In this document: positions 1-8,624 of the stretch, piece after piece | How positions within the stretch are numbered: position 1 is the first letter of the stretch | Layout: each line of letters opens with the position of its first letter | Assembly: GCF_000378385.1 (NCBI RefSeq) | Contig: NZ_KB899667.1 | Coordinates: 246,034-310,033, forward strand | Source of the DNA: Paenibacillus daejeonensis DSM 15491 | GTDB lineage: Bacteria > Bacillota > Bacilli > Paenibacillales > Paenibacillaceae | Reading direction: 5' to 3' | DNA length: 64,000 nt | Translations under genes and position numbers: made by a program | The notes under the pieces: model-generated | What the model was told of the DNA's origin: nothing | The model's input: only the letters and a program-made list of their open reading frames with translations | The model's database searches: none

Positions 1-1
1 G

Positions 2-235
2 TGGGTGGCTTATTTGCCGGATGCCTGGACCAATCAATCGTTCATGTTTATATTGGAGAGGGTGGGTTACGCCAAGGTAGCTGAGGTACTGAACGGAATG
101 TATGTGTTTGCCTTATACAATCTGCCGACGGTGTTATTGCTGTTGATGGTTTATGCTGTACACGGAGGGACCAGACGGCATAACAGGCTGGAGCGGGAAA
201 TGGATCTCATGCGCGTCGAAGACTTGAATGATTAA
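2..235 (+). CDS. C-terminal part of a membrane protein, cut by the window edge
   Basis: The frame is open to the first base of the window, so this is probably the last 77 or so residues of a longer protein. A GTG at position 5 could act as a start, but no ribosome site is visible before it. The visible part has one strongly hydrophobic stretch (around YNLPTVLLLLMVYAV) followed by a basic patch (HGGTRRHNR) and an acidic tail, as expected for a last membrane helix with a cytoplasmic tail. I do not recognise the family. Confidence 0.5.
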   Translation, partial: WVAYLPDAWTNQSFMFILERVGYAKVAEVLNGMYVFALYNLPTVLLLLMVYAVHGGTRRHNRLEREMDLMRVEDLND

Positions 236-599
236 CCGGTTCGTGATGCATGCCATCCGACGCAATCAGCTGCGAGGCTACTGACGATTGGAGGGTCAGC
301 TGGAGGAAAGGATGGGACTGTCGCTATGTGCTGCAACTGGTGATACACAGACTCCCAAACCCATGTCTCTAAGACATGCGTCCTTGCCTGAAGATTTGGT
401 TATTAGGTTGTAGGAACACATCACTACGCTCCTTGAGGACGACTGCCGCGCGTCACTTCAGGAGCTATCTGTGTTATAGGGTCACAAGGCGCGGACAAGT
501 ATAGAGGAGGCGAGTGATGGGATGCAGAGGAGGCCAGAGCTAACGGGTCTCTGAAGAAGGATGAAACAAACACTGGAAGATGCCAGGGAGGGATGACGA
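236..599. other. Intergenic stretch with one weak hairpin
   Basis: No convincing gene is seen here. The only structure noted is an imperfect inverted repeat, GCTCCTTGA (428-436) against TTCAGGAGC (457-465), which lacks a T tract. The last 15 bases carry the ribosome site of the next gene (GGGAGGG). Confidence 0.4.
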
Positions 600-1610
600 A
601 TGAACCAATCGAACGAGTTTACGTGGAATGATGACTTGCCGCCGGATGCTGCTTATTGTGCTGTTGTCTCCGCTGGTTGTGGGGAAGACCCCATTGGCTC
701 GGCGCCTTCGCATGCCCAGTATTTATTCGTTGAAGTCGCGCTGCCTTGGGCGGATCAGGTGGAGCAGTCGCGACTGTTTCCCGAGGCCTTGAGGCACGCC
801 CTTCATGAAGCCGAAGAACAAGGGGCCCGTTTTCGTTTTCTGGCATTTGCACCGGAGACACCAGATACCCGAATGGGATATCTCAGAGTCATCCACTTCC
901 AGCGGCCGGCTGCACCACTGAGCCGTTATGAGAAGCAGGAATATGTGGTTCCAGAAGATGAGCTGTATGGCTTGGTTAGCGCTCTTGTGAATGAAAGCAA
1001 GGTAGAGGAGAGCGAGCTCTACGCCAAGTATCGTGATCATGCGGGCGAGGCAGCCAGAGATTTATTCGTCTGTACACATGGCAGTCGAGACGTATGCTGC
1101 GGCAAATTCGGATATCCGCTCTACAAGGAGTTGAGAGATCGGTATGCCGGGGGACCGCATTCACCTCTCCGCGCATGGCGGACGAGTCACCTCGGGGGAC
1201 ACCGGTATGCACCGACTGCCCTGGATATGCCGGAGGGAAGATACTGGGCGCGGCTTGGTCCCCGTCAGTTGGCTAGGCTGGTGGAACGCTCTGGGGTTGT
1301 AGGGGAACTGGGCTGGCACTGCCGGGGCTGGGGCGGCATCGGTTCGCTGGAGCAAGTGGCGGAACGCGAGATTTTGATTGAGCAAGGCTGGGACTGGTTG
1401 AATTATGACAAGCAATCGTTCATCACGATGGAGGATGCCACTGCAGCCAAGGTGCGCATCGAATACCGGCAGCCAGGTGCAGCGACCGTGGAAGGTGCTT
1501 ATACAGCCCGCGTACGCGTGTCAGGAACAGTGCCTACTGGTGGCTGCGGACGTGAACAGGGCGAAGCCAAGCAATATATTGTGGAGGAACTGATGCATAT
1601 TGTAGAGTAA
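600..1610 (+). CDS. Sucrase/ferredoxin-like family protein
   Basis: 336 aa, with an ATG preceded by GGGAGGG at good spacing. The motif CTHGSRDVCCGKFG (Cys158, Cys166 and Cys167), followed by HLGGHRYAPT near residue 200, is the signature of the Suc_Fer-like family, which has a thioredoxin-fold ferredoxin likely to bind a 2Fe-2S cluster. A further Cys lies in GWHCRGWGG. No signal peptide is present, so it should be cytoplasmic. The family's role is poorly defined; despite its name there is no good evidence that it is a sucrase. A short gap with a clear promoter separates it from the ArsR gene downstream, so the two are probably transcribed separately. Confidence 0.8.
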   Translation: MNQSNEFTWNDDLPPDAAYCAVVSAGCGEDPIGSAPSHAQYLFVEVALPWADQVEQSRLFPEALRHALHEAEEQGARFRFLAFAPETPDTRMGYLRVIHFQRPAAPLSRYEKQEYVVPEDELYGLVSALVNESKVEESELYAKYRDHAGEAARDLFVCTHGSRDVCCGKFGYPLYKELRDRYAGGPHSPLRAWRTSHLGGHRYAPTALDMPEGRYWARLGPRQLARLVERSGVVGELGWHCRGWGGIGSLEQVAEREILIEQGWDWLNYDKQSFITMEDATAAKVRIEYRQPGAATVEGAYTARVRVSGTVPTGGCGREQGEAKQYIVEELMHIVE

Positions 1611-1633
1611 GGCATGTGACTATTACAATAATA

Positions 1634-1662
1634 TTGCAATAAAACAAGACTTCCTGTACAAT
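1634..1662 (+). promoter_or_regulatory. SigA-type promoter for the ArsR gene
   Basis: TTGCAA (1634-1639), a 17-base spacer, then TACAAT (1657-1662), located 43 bases before the ArsR start. Confidence 0.6.
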
Positions 1663-1704
1663 CATTCTCAATTAAGATGATGAGCATGGAGGGCGACGAA
1701 TAGA

Positions 1705-2640
1705 ATGCTGGATCTCAGTATTACCGATCCTGACCGGCTGGTGACTGTAGCACATGCTCTGTCTACCAAGGCCCGAGTGAATATGCTGGAGCTGCTGGGC
1801 ACCAGAAGTCTGAATGTAGTAGAAATTGCAGAGGCACTGCAACTTCCCGTATCGACAGTAGCTCATAATGTCAAAGTGCTGGAGGCCGCGGGCTTGATCC
1901 GCACAGAGCTGCTGCCGGCATCCCGGGGTGCCATGAAGCTCTGTACCCGGAATTGGGATGACATCCATATTGCACTTCGCAACGGGGCCAAGCCCGTCGG
2001 AGGGCAGCAGGCCACCTACGAGATTGAGATGCCTGTCGGTCACTACAGTGATTGCGAGGTCACGCCAACCTGCGGTATGGCGAGCGGCGAGGGTATGCTT
2101 GTGCAGGAAGACGAACCGTCTAGCTTCTATCATCCCAAGCATGTCCGTGCGCAGTTGATCTGGCTAAGAGACGGCTTCCTGGAGTACCTGCTTCCCCTGG
2201 CGCTGCCGCCAGAAGCGCGCATTCAGGCTGTAGAGGTATCTATGGAGCTCTGCTCCGAGGCGCCGAGCTACGACCATAACTGGCCTTCGGACATTACCTT
2301 GTGGATCAATGGCCAGGAGGTGGGGACGTGGACGAGTCCCGGGGATTTCGGCGACCGGCGCGGCAGGCTGAGCCCGGAGTGGTGGAGCGACTGGGCGACC
2401 CAGTATGGCCAGTTGAAGCAATGGCGGGTGGATGAGCAGCAGGCGACACTTGACGGGGAGCGCCTCTCTCCTGTGACGGTGGATGACCTTCAACTGTCGA
2501 GCCGCCCCAGCCTGCGGCTGCGAGTCGGTGTCAAGCCGGAAGCTGTGCACAAGGGAGGCCTCAATCTGTTTGGCCGCCAATTCGGTGATCATGAACAGGA
2601 GATTCTGTTGAAGGTGCACTATGCATTGGACCCGAAGTGA
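1705..2640 (+). CDS. ArsR-type winged-helix regulator with a long C-terminal domain
   Basis: 311 aa. Residues 10-80 form an ArsR winged helix: an RVNMLELLG helix, then the VVEIAEALQLPVSTVAHNVK recognition segment, then a wing. No typical metal-binding CxC is seen at the recognition helix. The remaining 220 residues are Trp- and Gly-rich and predicted mostly beta (for example WWSDWATQYGQLKQW), unlike the roughly 100-aa metal-sensing ArsR proteins, which suggests a separate ligand domain. It lies just before a GH2 glycosidase on the same strand, so a sugar-linked ligand is plausible; that is inference. A terminator follows it. Confidence 0.75.
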   Translation: MLDLSITDPDRLVTVAHALSTKARVNMLELLGTRSLNVVEIAEALQLPVSTVAHNVKVLEAAGLIRTELLPASRGAMKLCTRNWDDIHIALRNGAKPVGGQQATYEIEMPVGHYSDCEVTPTCGMASGEGMLVQEDEPSSFYHPKHVRAQLIWLRDGFLEYLLPLALPPEARIQAVEVSMELCSEAPSYDHNWPSDITLWINGQEVGTWTSPGDFGDRRGRLSPEWWSDWATQYGQLKQWRVDEQQATLDGERLSPVTVDDLQLSSRPSLRLRVGVKPEAVHKGGLNLFGRQFGDHEQEILLKVHYALDPK

Positions 2641-2652
2641 GGAGAGGGAGGA

Positions 2653-2697
2653 AAACCTTTAGTTACAGTGCATTTGTAGCTAAAGGTTTATTTTTTG
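2653..2697 (+). terminator. Rho-independent terminator after the ArsR gene
   Basis: A perfect 10-bp stem, AAACCTTTAG (2653-2662) with CTAAAGGTTT (2680-2689), followed by a T-rich run. Confidence 0.8.
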
Positions 2698-2728
2698 TTT
2701 ATAAATACATTAATTTTGTAATATAACG

Positions 2729-2757
2729 TTGACACCTGGTAGATTTGAGCCTAAAAT
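2729..2757 (+). promoter_or_regulatory. SigA-type promoter for the GH2 gene
   Basis: A consensus TTGACA (2729-2734), a 17-base spacer and TAAAAT (2752-2757), about 50 bases upstream of the GH2 start. Confidence 0.7.
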
Positions 2758-2810
2758 GTGGTTATTGAAACGAATATCTTGTAATCAATTGAAAAGGATA
2801 GGTGAGGCTA

Positions 2811-4571
2811 GTGAGCTTGACCCACTACAGGGCAGACTATCCCCGTCCGCAGTTTGTTCGTGAGGCGTGGACCAATTTGAATGGCGCATGGGATTTCCGA
2901 TTTGATGATGAGAATGCGGGCGAAGCGGCGCAATGGCAGGAAGGCTTTGAGGCCGAGGTTCAGATCCAGGTGCCTTTTGCTTATGAGACCAAGGCGAGTG
3001 GGATCGAAGATCCTACCTTTCATCCCTATGTATGGTACCAGCGTCGGGTGACAGTTCCCGCAGAAGGTCAGGGGAAACAGACAGTACTGCATTTTCAAGC
3101 GGTAGACTATCTGGCCAAGGTATGGGTCAACGGCACATTCGTGGGTAGCCATACAGGGGGCTATGCGGCGTTTTCCTTCGACATAACACCGTATCTGCAG
3201 GCAGGGGGCGACAATCTGATTGTCGTCAAGGTTGAGGACAGCAACGACTGTACGCAGCCCCGGGGCAAGCAGCGTTGGCGGGAGGAGAATTTCGGCTGCT
3301 GGTATGTGCAGACGACAGGGATCTGGCAGAGTGTGTGGCTGGAGTATGTCGAGGCGGAGCATGTTCGCACGGTCAAGATTACGCCCGATCTCGATGCCAA
3401 TGCGGTACACTTCGATTATAACGTCGCTATCGGAGATACGCCGCAAGAGCTAGAGCTGACGACACGGATTACCCTGGATGGCCAGTTGATTCGGGAGACT
3501 GCGGTGCGGGTCGATCGCCGTGAGCTGTCGGCGACTGTGGATCTGATCAGCGACCAGCGGACCTGGCGGGTCGAATCCTGGAGTTCGCAGAATCCCAAGC
3601 TGTACGAGGTGACATTTACGCTGCGCAGCGGCGGTAAGCTTGTCGACGAGGTGCATTCTTATTTTGGATTGCGCAAGGTCTCGATTCAGAAGGGCAAGGT
3701 ATTGCTGAACAACACGCCGATCTATCAGCGGTTAATTCTCGATCAAGGCTATTGGCAGGACAGTCATCTGACCCCGCCTTCAGAGGAGGCGCTGATTGCA
3801 GACATCGATGCCATTCTGGCGATGGGCTACAATGGGGTCCGCAAGCATCAGAAGACCGAAGATCCGCGCTTCCTTTATTGGTGTGATGTCAAAGGCGTAC
3901 TCGTCTGGTCGGAGGTTGCGGCAACCTATGAATTCAACGACCGGGCCATGCGGCAGTTTACCGAAGAGTGGCTGGACCTGGTGCAGCAGCAGTACAATCA
4001 CCCAAGCATCATCACATGGGTGCCGTTCAACGAGTCGTGGGGCGTGGCCAACATTTTCAATGACCGCCGGCAGCAGCAGTTCACCGAAGGCATCTATTAT
4101 CTGACCAAAGCCATCGACCCGCATCGGCCAGTCATCGTCAATGACGGCTGGGAGCATACGATTTCGGACATTATCTCTTTGCATGATTACGAAGAGCGGG
4201 GCGAAGCGTTCTTGAAGCGATACGTGAATAACAAGGATGCCATCACCAGCAACGAAATCTCGCATATGAATTCCAAATACGCGATGGCGCCGGGCTATGA
4301 ATACCGCGGCCAGCCGATCATCATCAGTGAATTCGGCGGCATCGCCTTCACGAGTGAGGAAGGCTGGGGCTATGGCAATCAAGTGGATTCTGAGGAAGCG
4401 TTCCTGGAGCGGTTCCAATCGATCACTCAGGCCATCAAGGATACGGACTACATCTGCGGCTATTGCTATACCCAGGTGAGCGACGTCCAGCAGGAGGTCA
4501 ACGGCCTGCTCACCGAGGACCGCCAGCCGAAGGTACCTCTGGAGAAGCTGAAGGCGATTAATCTGGCGTAG
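2811..4571 (+). CDS. Glycoside hydrolase family 2 (beta-galactosidase/beta-glucuronidase type)
   Basis: About 586 aa. It has the three GH2 parts: a sugar-binding jelly roll (from YPRPQFVREAWTNLNGAWDF), an immunoglobulin-like middle domain (about residues 190-300), and a TIM barrel. Counting from the alternative GTG at 2802, the acid/base is Glu411 in TWVPFNESWG and the nucleophile is Glu510 in IISEFGG. There is no signal peptide, so it probably acts in the cytoplasm on imported oligosaccharides. I prefer the GTG at 2811 (VSLTHYRADYPRP) because the purine-rich ribosome site overlaps the GTG at 2802. It is a single-gene transcript with its own promoter and terminator. Substrate cannot be assigned from sequence. 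Confidence 0.9.
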   Translation: MSLTHYRADYPRPQFVREAWTNLNGAWDFRFDDENAGEAAQWQEGFEAEVQIQVPFAYETKASGIEDPTFHPYVWYQRRVTVPAEGQGKQTVLHFQAVDYLAKVWVNGTFVGSHTGGYAAFSFDITPYLQAGGDNLIVVKVEDSNDCTQPRGKQRWREENFGCWYVQTTGIWQSVWLEYVEAEHVRTVKITPDLDANAVHFDYNVAIGDTPQELELTTRITLDGQLIRETAVRVDRRELSATVDLISDQRTWRVESWSSQNPKLYEVTFTLRSGGKLVDEVHSYFGLRKVSIQKGKVLLNNTPIYQRLILDQGYWQDSHLTPPSEEALIADIDAILAMGYNGVRKHQKTEDPRFLYWCDVKGVLVWSEVAATYEFNDRAMRQFTEEWLDLVQQQYNHPSIITWVPFNESWGVANIFNDRRQQQFTEGIYYLTKAIDPHRPVIVNDGWEHTISDIISLHDYEERGEAFLKRYVNNKDAITSNEISHMNSKYAMAPGYEYRGQPIIISEFGGIAFTSEEGWGYGNQVDSEEAFLERFQSITQAIKDTDYICGYCYTQVSDVQQEVNGLLTEDRQPKVPLEKLKAINLA

Positions 4572-4597
4572 TGGTTTTGCTTTTCTATTTTTGTAAT

Positions 4598-4633
4598 GCC
4601 CAGCCATTCCTAAGGGGGTGGTTGGGCTTTTTT
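4598..4633 (+). terminator. Terminator after the GH2 gene
   Basis: Stem GCCCAGCCA (4598-4606) with TGGTTGGGC (4619-4627), one G-T pair, then a T6 tract. Confidence 0.8.
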
Positions 4634-4685
4634 GTGCAATCTTAAGACTATCTCGGCGAGCGGCAACCAGTCACTGCTCTATCGA

Positions 4686-5066
4686 TCAACAGTCCTCGAA
4701 AGGCTCCAGCACCTTGGAGCGGTCCCCGTGGACCTTGTCCAGATGCTCTTCTCCCCAGTAGCATAGGTGATCCAGCGCGGGCTTGAGGCCCATGCCATAG
4801 GGGGTGATCTCATACTCCACTCTCGGCGGAATCTCATGATATACCTTTCGGGTGATGATCTCGTCCTTCTCCAGCCCCCGAAGCTGGGTGGTCAGCATTT
4901 TCTGGGTAATGCCGGGAATTAGCCGCCGCAGCTCGGATGTTCGTTTCCGTCCCGTCATCAGATGGTAGATAATGAGGGGCTTCCACTTGCCGCCCATCAC
5001 CTCCAAAGCCGCCTCTACGCCAACTTGGTACTTTTTGTGCACCGGATGGTTGAGGTCTTCCTTCAT
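4686..5066 (-). CDS. HxlR-family winged-helix regulator
   Basis: 126 aa from the ATG at 5066, preceded on the minus strand by AAGGGAGG; an in-frame start 13 codons further upstream has no such site. The sequence shows the HxlR pattern: GGKWKPLIIYHL, RRLIPGITQKMLTTQLRGLE, then a wing ending PPRVEYEITPYG. HxlR proteins such as HxlR, YodB and HypR of Bacillus sense aldehydes, quinones or thiol stress. This one is divergent from an NAD(P)H quinone-type oxidoreductase, the usual arrangement for a repressor and its detoxification target. A Cys sits at the extreme C terminus and another in HLCYWGEEH. Confidence 0.9.
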   Translation of the reverse strand: MKEDLNHPVHKKYQVGVEAALEVMGGKWKPLIIYHLMTGRKRTSELRRLIPGITQKMLTTQLRGLEKDEIITRKVYHEIPPRVEYEITPYGMGLKPALDHLCYWGEEHLDKVHGDRSKVLEPFEDC

Positions 5067-5109
5067 TGCCAATCCTCCCTTATCGCTCAAATAACCAGGG
5101 CACATTCAT

Positions 5110-5157
5110 GTACCCAGGGTACTTTGATCTCCCTATAGCACTTCAAAGTGCGTACTT
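5110..5157. promoter_or_regulatory. Palindromes between the HxlR and oxidoreductase genes, candidate operators
   Basis: The divergent gap holds GTACCCAGGGTAC (5110-5122), a perfect inverted repeat around one base, and GCACTTCAAAGTGC (5139-5152), which runs into AAGTGCGTACTT. HxlR-family regulators bind such dyads near their own promoter. A TATAAT at 5179-5184 is the likely -10 for the oxidoreductase, with a poor -35. Confidence 0.5.
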
Positions 5158-5216
5158 CCGCATCCATTTCCTACTGTCTATAATAGCATCAACCCGTAAG
5201 AAAGGTAGTGAAATGC

Positions 5217-5789
5217 ATGAATGTATTAATCGTTGTCTCCCATCCGAGAAAAGATTCCCTGACCTTCCAGGCAACCGAACGTTTCGCTCAAGGGCTAACT
5301 GAGGCTGGCCACAGCTATGAAATATTGGACTTGCACGGGATTGGTTTTGATCCGGTCTTGCAGGGGGTGGATGAGCCGGATATGGCGGCCTTGGAACAGA
5401 CGTTTTCGCCAGCTGTCGAAACAGAAATTCAGCGGTTGAAGGAACATGATGCGTTGGCGTTTGTGTTTCCGTTGTGGTGGTGGCATCTGCCAGCGATGCT
5501 GAAAGGGTATGTAGACCGGGTGCTTAACAATGGGTTTGCGTACGGCTCGAATCATCTTCATCATAAGCATCTTCTGTGGCTGAGTCTCGCTGGTGTCACC
5601 GAAGCCCAGATGGAGAAGCGCAATTATGGCGAAACGATCCAGCATCTGCTCAATGTAGGCATTGCAGATTACTGCGGCATTCGTAATTCAAGGGTTGAGT
5701 TTCTGTACGGGACCGTGGAGGCGGAACCCGATCATTATGGCAGACTGCTGGATCAAGCGTACCAACTAGGAGTGAATTATGCCAAATAA
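5217..5789 (+). CDS. NAD(P)H-dependent oxidoreductase, flavodoxin fold (MdaB/KefF/YwrO type)
   Basis: About 190 aa. It starts MNVLIVVSHPRKDS, the FMN phosphate loop of the quinone-reductase branch of the flavodoxin fold, and has the family core FPLWWWHLPAMLKGYVDRVL and GFAYG. It likely reduces quinones by two electrons using FMN, in the cytoplasm. I choose the ATG at 5217 over the GTG at 5208 because the family begins at this Met. Divergence from HxlR suggests induction by electrophiles or quinones. Confidence 0.88.
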   Translation: MNVLIVVSHPRKDSLTFQATERFAQGLTEAGHSYEILDLHGIGFDPVLQGVDEPDMAALEQTFSPAVETEIQRLKEHDALAFVFPLWWWHLPAMLKGYVDRVLNNGFAYGSNHLHHKHLLWLSLAGVTEAQMEKRNYGETIQHLLNVGIADYCGIRNSRVEFLYGTVEAEPDHYGRLLDQAYQLGVNYAK

Positions 5790-5815
5790 AGACGGCACCG
5801 GCTGTGGCCGGTACC
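5785..5815 (-). terminator. Likely terminator of the PTS operon
   Basis: Hairpin GGCACCGGC/GCCGGTACC (5792-5815). Read on the minus strand it is followed by GTCTTTATTT. It overlaps the 3' end of the convergent oxidoreductase gene. Confidence 0.5.
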
Positions 5816-5830
5816 GCCTGGACTAGATTC

Positions 5831-7597
5831 TTACTGCTGTTGGATCTGCTCATTGCTTGTTGTCATGAGTTGGCTCAAAGCGGCTCGCACCTCGTCAGGG
5901 GTATCCAGTTCAAGCAGCTCCTCCGCGAGCTTGCGGCACTCGGTGCTGTCGAGCTGCGATAGGACCTGCTTGATGCGCGCAATCGCGCCCGAATCCATGC
6001 TCCACTCGTCGAGGCCGAGGCCGAGCAGCAGCGGGGCAGCCAGCGGGTCGCCTGCCATGCCACCGCACATCCCAGCCCACTTGCCTGCGTGATGGGCTGC
6101 CTCGATGACCCGGTGGATCAGCTGCAGCACGGCCGGGTGGAAGTAGTCATAGAGATAGGCGACATGCTCATTCATCCGGTCAACCGCCAGCGTGTACTGG
6201 ACCAGGTCATTGGTACCAATGCTGAAAAAATCCACCTCGCGGGCCAGTCGGTCAGCCTGCAGCGCAGCCGAAGGAATCTCGACCATGATGCCGACCTCCA
6301 GCTCCGCTGGAGCAGCGATGGCCACGCCTTCGGCTTCGAGCTCCGTCCGGGCCTGCTCATAGAGCGCCTTGGCTTGTCGCCACTCCGCCAGGCCAGAGAT
6401 CATGGGGAACATGATCTTGAGTCGACCTTCACTACTAGCCCGCAGAATAGCGCGCAATTGCGTTAATAGCAGCTCCTTGCGGTCCAGACCGATGCGGATG
6501 GCACGATAGCCAAGGAACGGATTCTCTTCCTTGGGCAGCTGCAGATAGGGCAGCGCCTTGTCACCGCCGATGTCGAGCGTGCGGATAATGACCGGCTTGC
6601 CAGCCATCTGCCGGGCAACCGTGCAGTAGGCTTCGGCCTGCTCTTCTTCGGTTGGCAGCCGCTTCGCATCCATGAACAGGAACTCGGTCCGATAGAGGCC
6701 AATACCTTCGGCTTGTCGCTCGGCCGCCGCTTCGGCTTCCTGCACCGTGCCAATATTGGCAGCCATCTCTACAGCAACCCCGTCCTGGCTCGCTGCCGGC
6801 CTCGAACGGTACGCTTCGAGCTCGCGTTCCTCGTGCTCGGAGACCTCTTGCCGCTGACGATATTGTGCCAGCGTCGTCTCTTCGGGCCGGATGATGCAGA
6901 CGCCTTCGGCTCCGTCGACAATTAGCCAATCCCCATCGGCGATTGCTGCTGTTTGCTCACCTGCGCCAACCACCGCAGCAATGCCCAGCGAACGGGCGAG
7001 CAGGGCGGTATGCGAGGTTTTGCCGCCTGCACGGGTGACAAAAGCGAGGACGTACTGCTTGTTCAATTGAACGGTATCGGATGGTGCCAGATCGTGGGCA
7101 ACCAGAATGACCTCATCCTTAATATCACTGAGCCGCATCCCGCCGCCTTCACCAGACAGATGGGTGAGCAGCCGCTGTCCCAGGTCGCGGATATCTGCTG
7201 CGCGCTCCTGCATATAAGCGTTGTTCAACGCCTCGAAGCGGCCAGCGGTATGCTCCACGACCGCCCGTACCGCCGCCTGGGCGCTTGCGCCTTCCTCACG
7301 AATCTTCTTCTCCATCGGCGGATAGAAGGCCGGATCGGCGAGGAACTTCGCTTGGCCGCTCAGGATGCCGGCCTGCTCCTCGCCGAGTGTCTCCCGGGTG
7401 CGCTCGGCCAGCTCCAGCAACTGGGCTTCGCTCTGCTGCCTGGCCTGCTGGAGCAAGGCAAGCTCCGCCTCGCTGTTCACTTCGCCGGATGCTTCGCTCT
7501 CAGCTTCTGTCCCTGCGCCTGGCGCATACACCATCGCCCGGCCGATCCGGATGCCCGGCGAGACGCCGATGCCCCGGATCACATGCTCCGTACCCAT
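5831..7597 (-). CDS. ptsI: PTS Enzyme I (phosphoenolpyruvate-protein phosphotransferase)
   Basis: 588 aa, close to the usual 570-590. It passes phosphate from phosphoenolpyruvate to HPr. Visible: the phospho-His196 in GGKTSHTALLARSLG, the GIGLYRTEFLFM substrate loop, the arginine motif DIGGDKALPYL, and the active-site Cys in GMCGGMAGDP, so all catalytic parts look intact. It overlaps the HPr stop by one base (TAATG), so translation is coupled. Cells usually have one general EI/HPr pair; this second, operon-encoded pair implies that the ascorbate-type PTS upstream may be fed by its own phosphorelay. Confidence 0.95.
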   Translation of the reverse strand: MGTEHVIRGIGVSPGIRIGRAMVYAPGAGTEAESEASGEVNSEAELALLQQARQQSEAQLLELAERTRETLGEEQAGILSGQAKFLADPAFYPPMEKKIREEGASAQAAVRAVVEHTAGRFEALNNAYMQERAADIRDLGQRLLTHLSGEGGGMRLSDIKDEVILVAHDLAPSDTVQLNKQYVLAFVTRAGGKTSHTALLARSLGIAAVVGAGEQTAAIADGDWLIVDGAEGVCIIRPEETTLAQYRQRQEVSEHEERELEAYRSRPAASQDGVAVEMAANIGTVQEAEAAAERQAEGIGLYRTEFLFMDAKRLPTEEEQAEAYCTVARQMAGKPVIIRTLDIGGDKALPYLQLPKEENPFLGYRAIRIGLDRKELLLTQLRAILRASSEGRLKIMFPMISGLAEWRQAKALYEQARTELEAEGVAIAAPAELEVGIMVEIPSAALQADRLAREVDFFSIGTNDLVQYTLAVDRMNEHVAYLYDYFHPAVLQLIHRVIEAAHHAGKWAGMCGGMAGDPLAAPLLLGLGLDEWSMDSGAIARIKQVLSQLDSTECRKLAEELLELDTPDEVRAALSQLMTTSNEQIQQQ

Positions 7598-7866
7598 TAG
7601 CCTTCACCAAACTTGCTTTCAATCAGTTCTGTCAGCTCGCGGAGCGCTTGCTCACTGTCCGGGCCGTCGGCCTCCAGCGTCACTTCCGCGCCTTTGGCCA
7701 GGCCGAGCGTCATCAGTTCCAGCATGCTTTTGCCGTCGGCTTCATCGCCAGCGGCATTTTTCACTTTGATGACGGCATCGTATTGCCCGGCTTTCTCCAC
7801 GAACAATTGCGCGGGACGAACGTGGAAGCCTTGCTCATTCTGTATCGTTAAGGTTGTCGAAACCAT
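7597..7866 (-). CDS. ptsH: HPr-type phosphocarrier
   Basis: 89 aa from the ATG at 7866, placed after GAGGAGG. This start puts the phospho-His at position 15 (GFHVRPA), as in classical HPr. The HPr kinase target region is KSMLELMTLG, keeping Ser (here residue 47) but replacing the usual IMGVMSLG with bulkier residues. The protein may therefore be a poorer substrate for HPr kinase or partner for CcpA, and be devoted to transport; that is inference. An in-frame GTG three bases upstream is an alternative start. Confidence 0.93.
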   Translation of the reverse strand: MVSTTLTIQNEQGFHVRPAQLFVEKAGQYDAVIKVKNAAGDEADGKSMLELMTLGLAKGAEVTLEADGPDSEQALRELTELIESKFGEG

Positions 7867-7889
7867 CACATATGCCTCCTCTATAGATG

Positions 7890-8624
7890 TTAGGCCAGCA
7901 GCGGGATACGCGCTTTATAGTGTTCAATGCAGGCTTGATTGTGCGCGTCGGCGCCATCGATATTGCCGCTCAGGAAGACCGGCGGCTCATAGCCGCGCTC
8001 TGCCATGATGGCAATCGCACGAGCGAACACGCCATTGATAATCGCCGCGCCGATTACCGTCGATGTCGGCGTGAACGGCACCGCCACATCTGGATGCCGC
8101 AATACGGCGTCGCCGGGGGTGGCATGATTGTCAATGACGATATCGACGCTGTTGTACAGATGCTTGCCGCCGACATGACGGGACGTCTGACTCTTGGAAT
8201 AGGCGAGCGAAGTAATACCGACAGTAATCGCGCCCTTGGACTTGGCAATCTGAGCGACATCGACAGGGACCGGATTGCGTCCCGAGGTCGACAGCACAAT
8301 CACCACCTCGTCCTCCCGAATATCCTGGTCCTCCATGAACGTGGCGCCCAGACCGTTCTCGCGTTCTAGCTCCGAGGAGCGAACCGCGCCTTCATGCAGC
8401 ATGAGCTTCTCGACGAAGATCGGCCGGATCGGCACCAGTCCGCCAGCCCGGTAGAACACTTCCTCCGTCAGGATATGGGAGTGACCACAGCCGAACAGAT
8501 GAACGATGCCGCCCTGCATGATGGAGGCTGCGATACGTTCTGCTGCTTGCTCCATGGCCGCGGTTTGAGAGGCTTCTACGATATCCAGCATGGTGCGAAT
8601 TTCATCAAAATATTTATGAATCAT
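7890..8624 (-). CDS. SIS-domain protein (phosphosugar-binding, UPF0309-like)
   Basis: 244 aa; the ATG follows GGAGG. It has a sugar isomerase fold: HLFGCGHSH, where a Ser/His loop binds phosphate, and IVLSTSGRNPVPVDVAQIAK, the second phosphosugar loop. An N-terminal helical part (IRTMLDIVEASQTAAMEQAAE) is typical of SIS proteins that act alone as isomerases or deaminases. Its first bases overlap the end of the creatininase-family gene by 11 bp, so it belongs to the operon and probably converts a sugar phosphate produced by the PTS. The exact reaction is unknown. Confidence 0.85.
   Translation of the reverse strand: MIHKYFDEIRTMLDIVEASQTAAMEQAAERIAASIMQGGIVHLFGCGHSHILTEEVFYRAGGLVPIRPIFVEKLMLHEGAVRSSELERENGLGATFMEDQDIREDEVVIVLSTSGRNPVPVDVAQIAKSKGAITVGITSLAYSKSQTSRHVGGKHLYNSVDIVIDNHATPGDAVLRHPDVAVPFTPTSTVIGAAIINGVFARAIAIMAERGYEPPVFLSGNIDGADAHNQACIEHYKARIPLLA

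Noticed and set aside
3780..4607. A 275-codon minus-strand frame over the GH2 gene
   Set aside because: Shadow of a clear GH2 catalytic domain.
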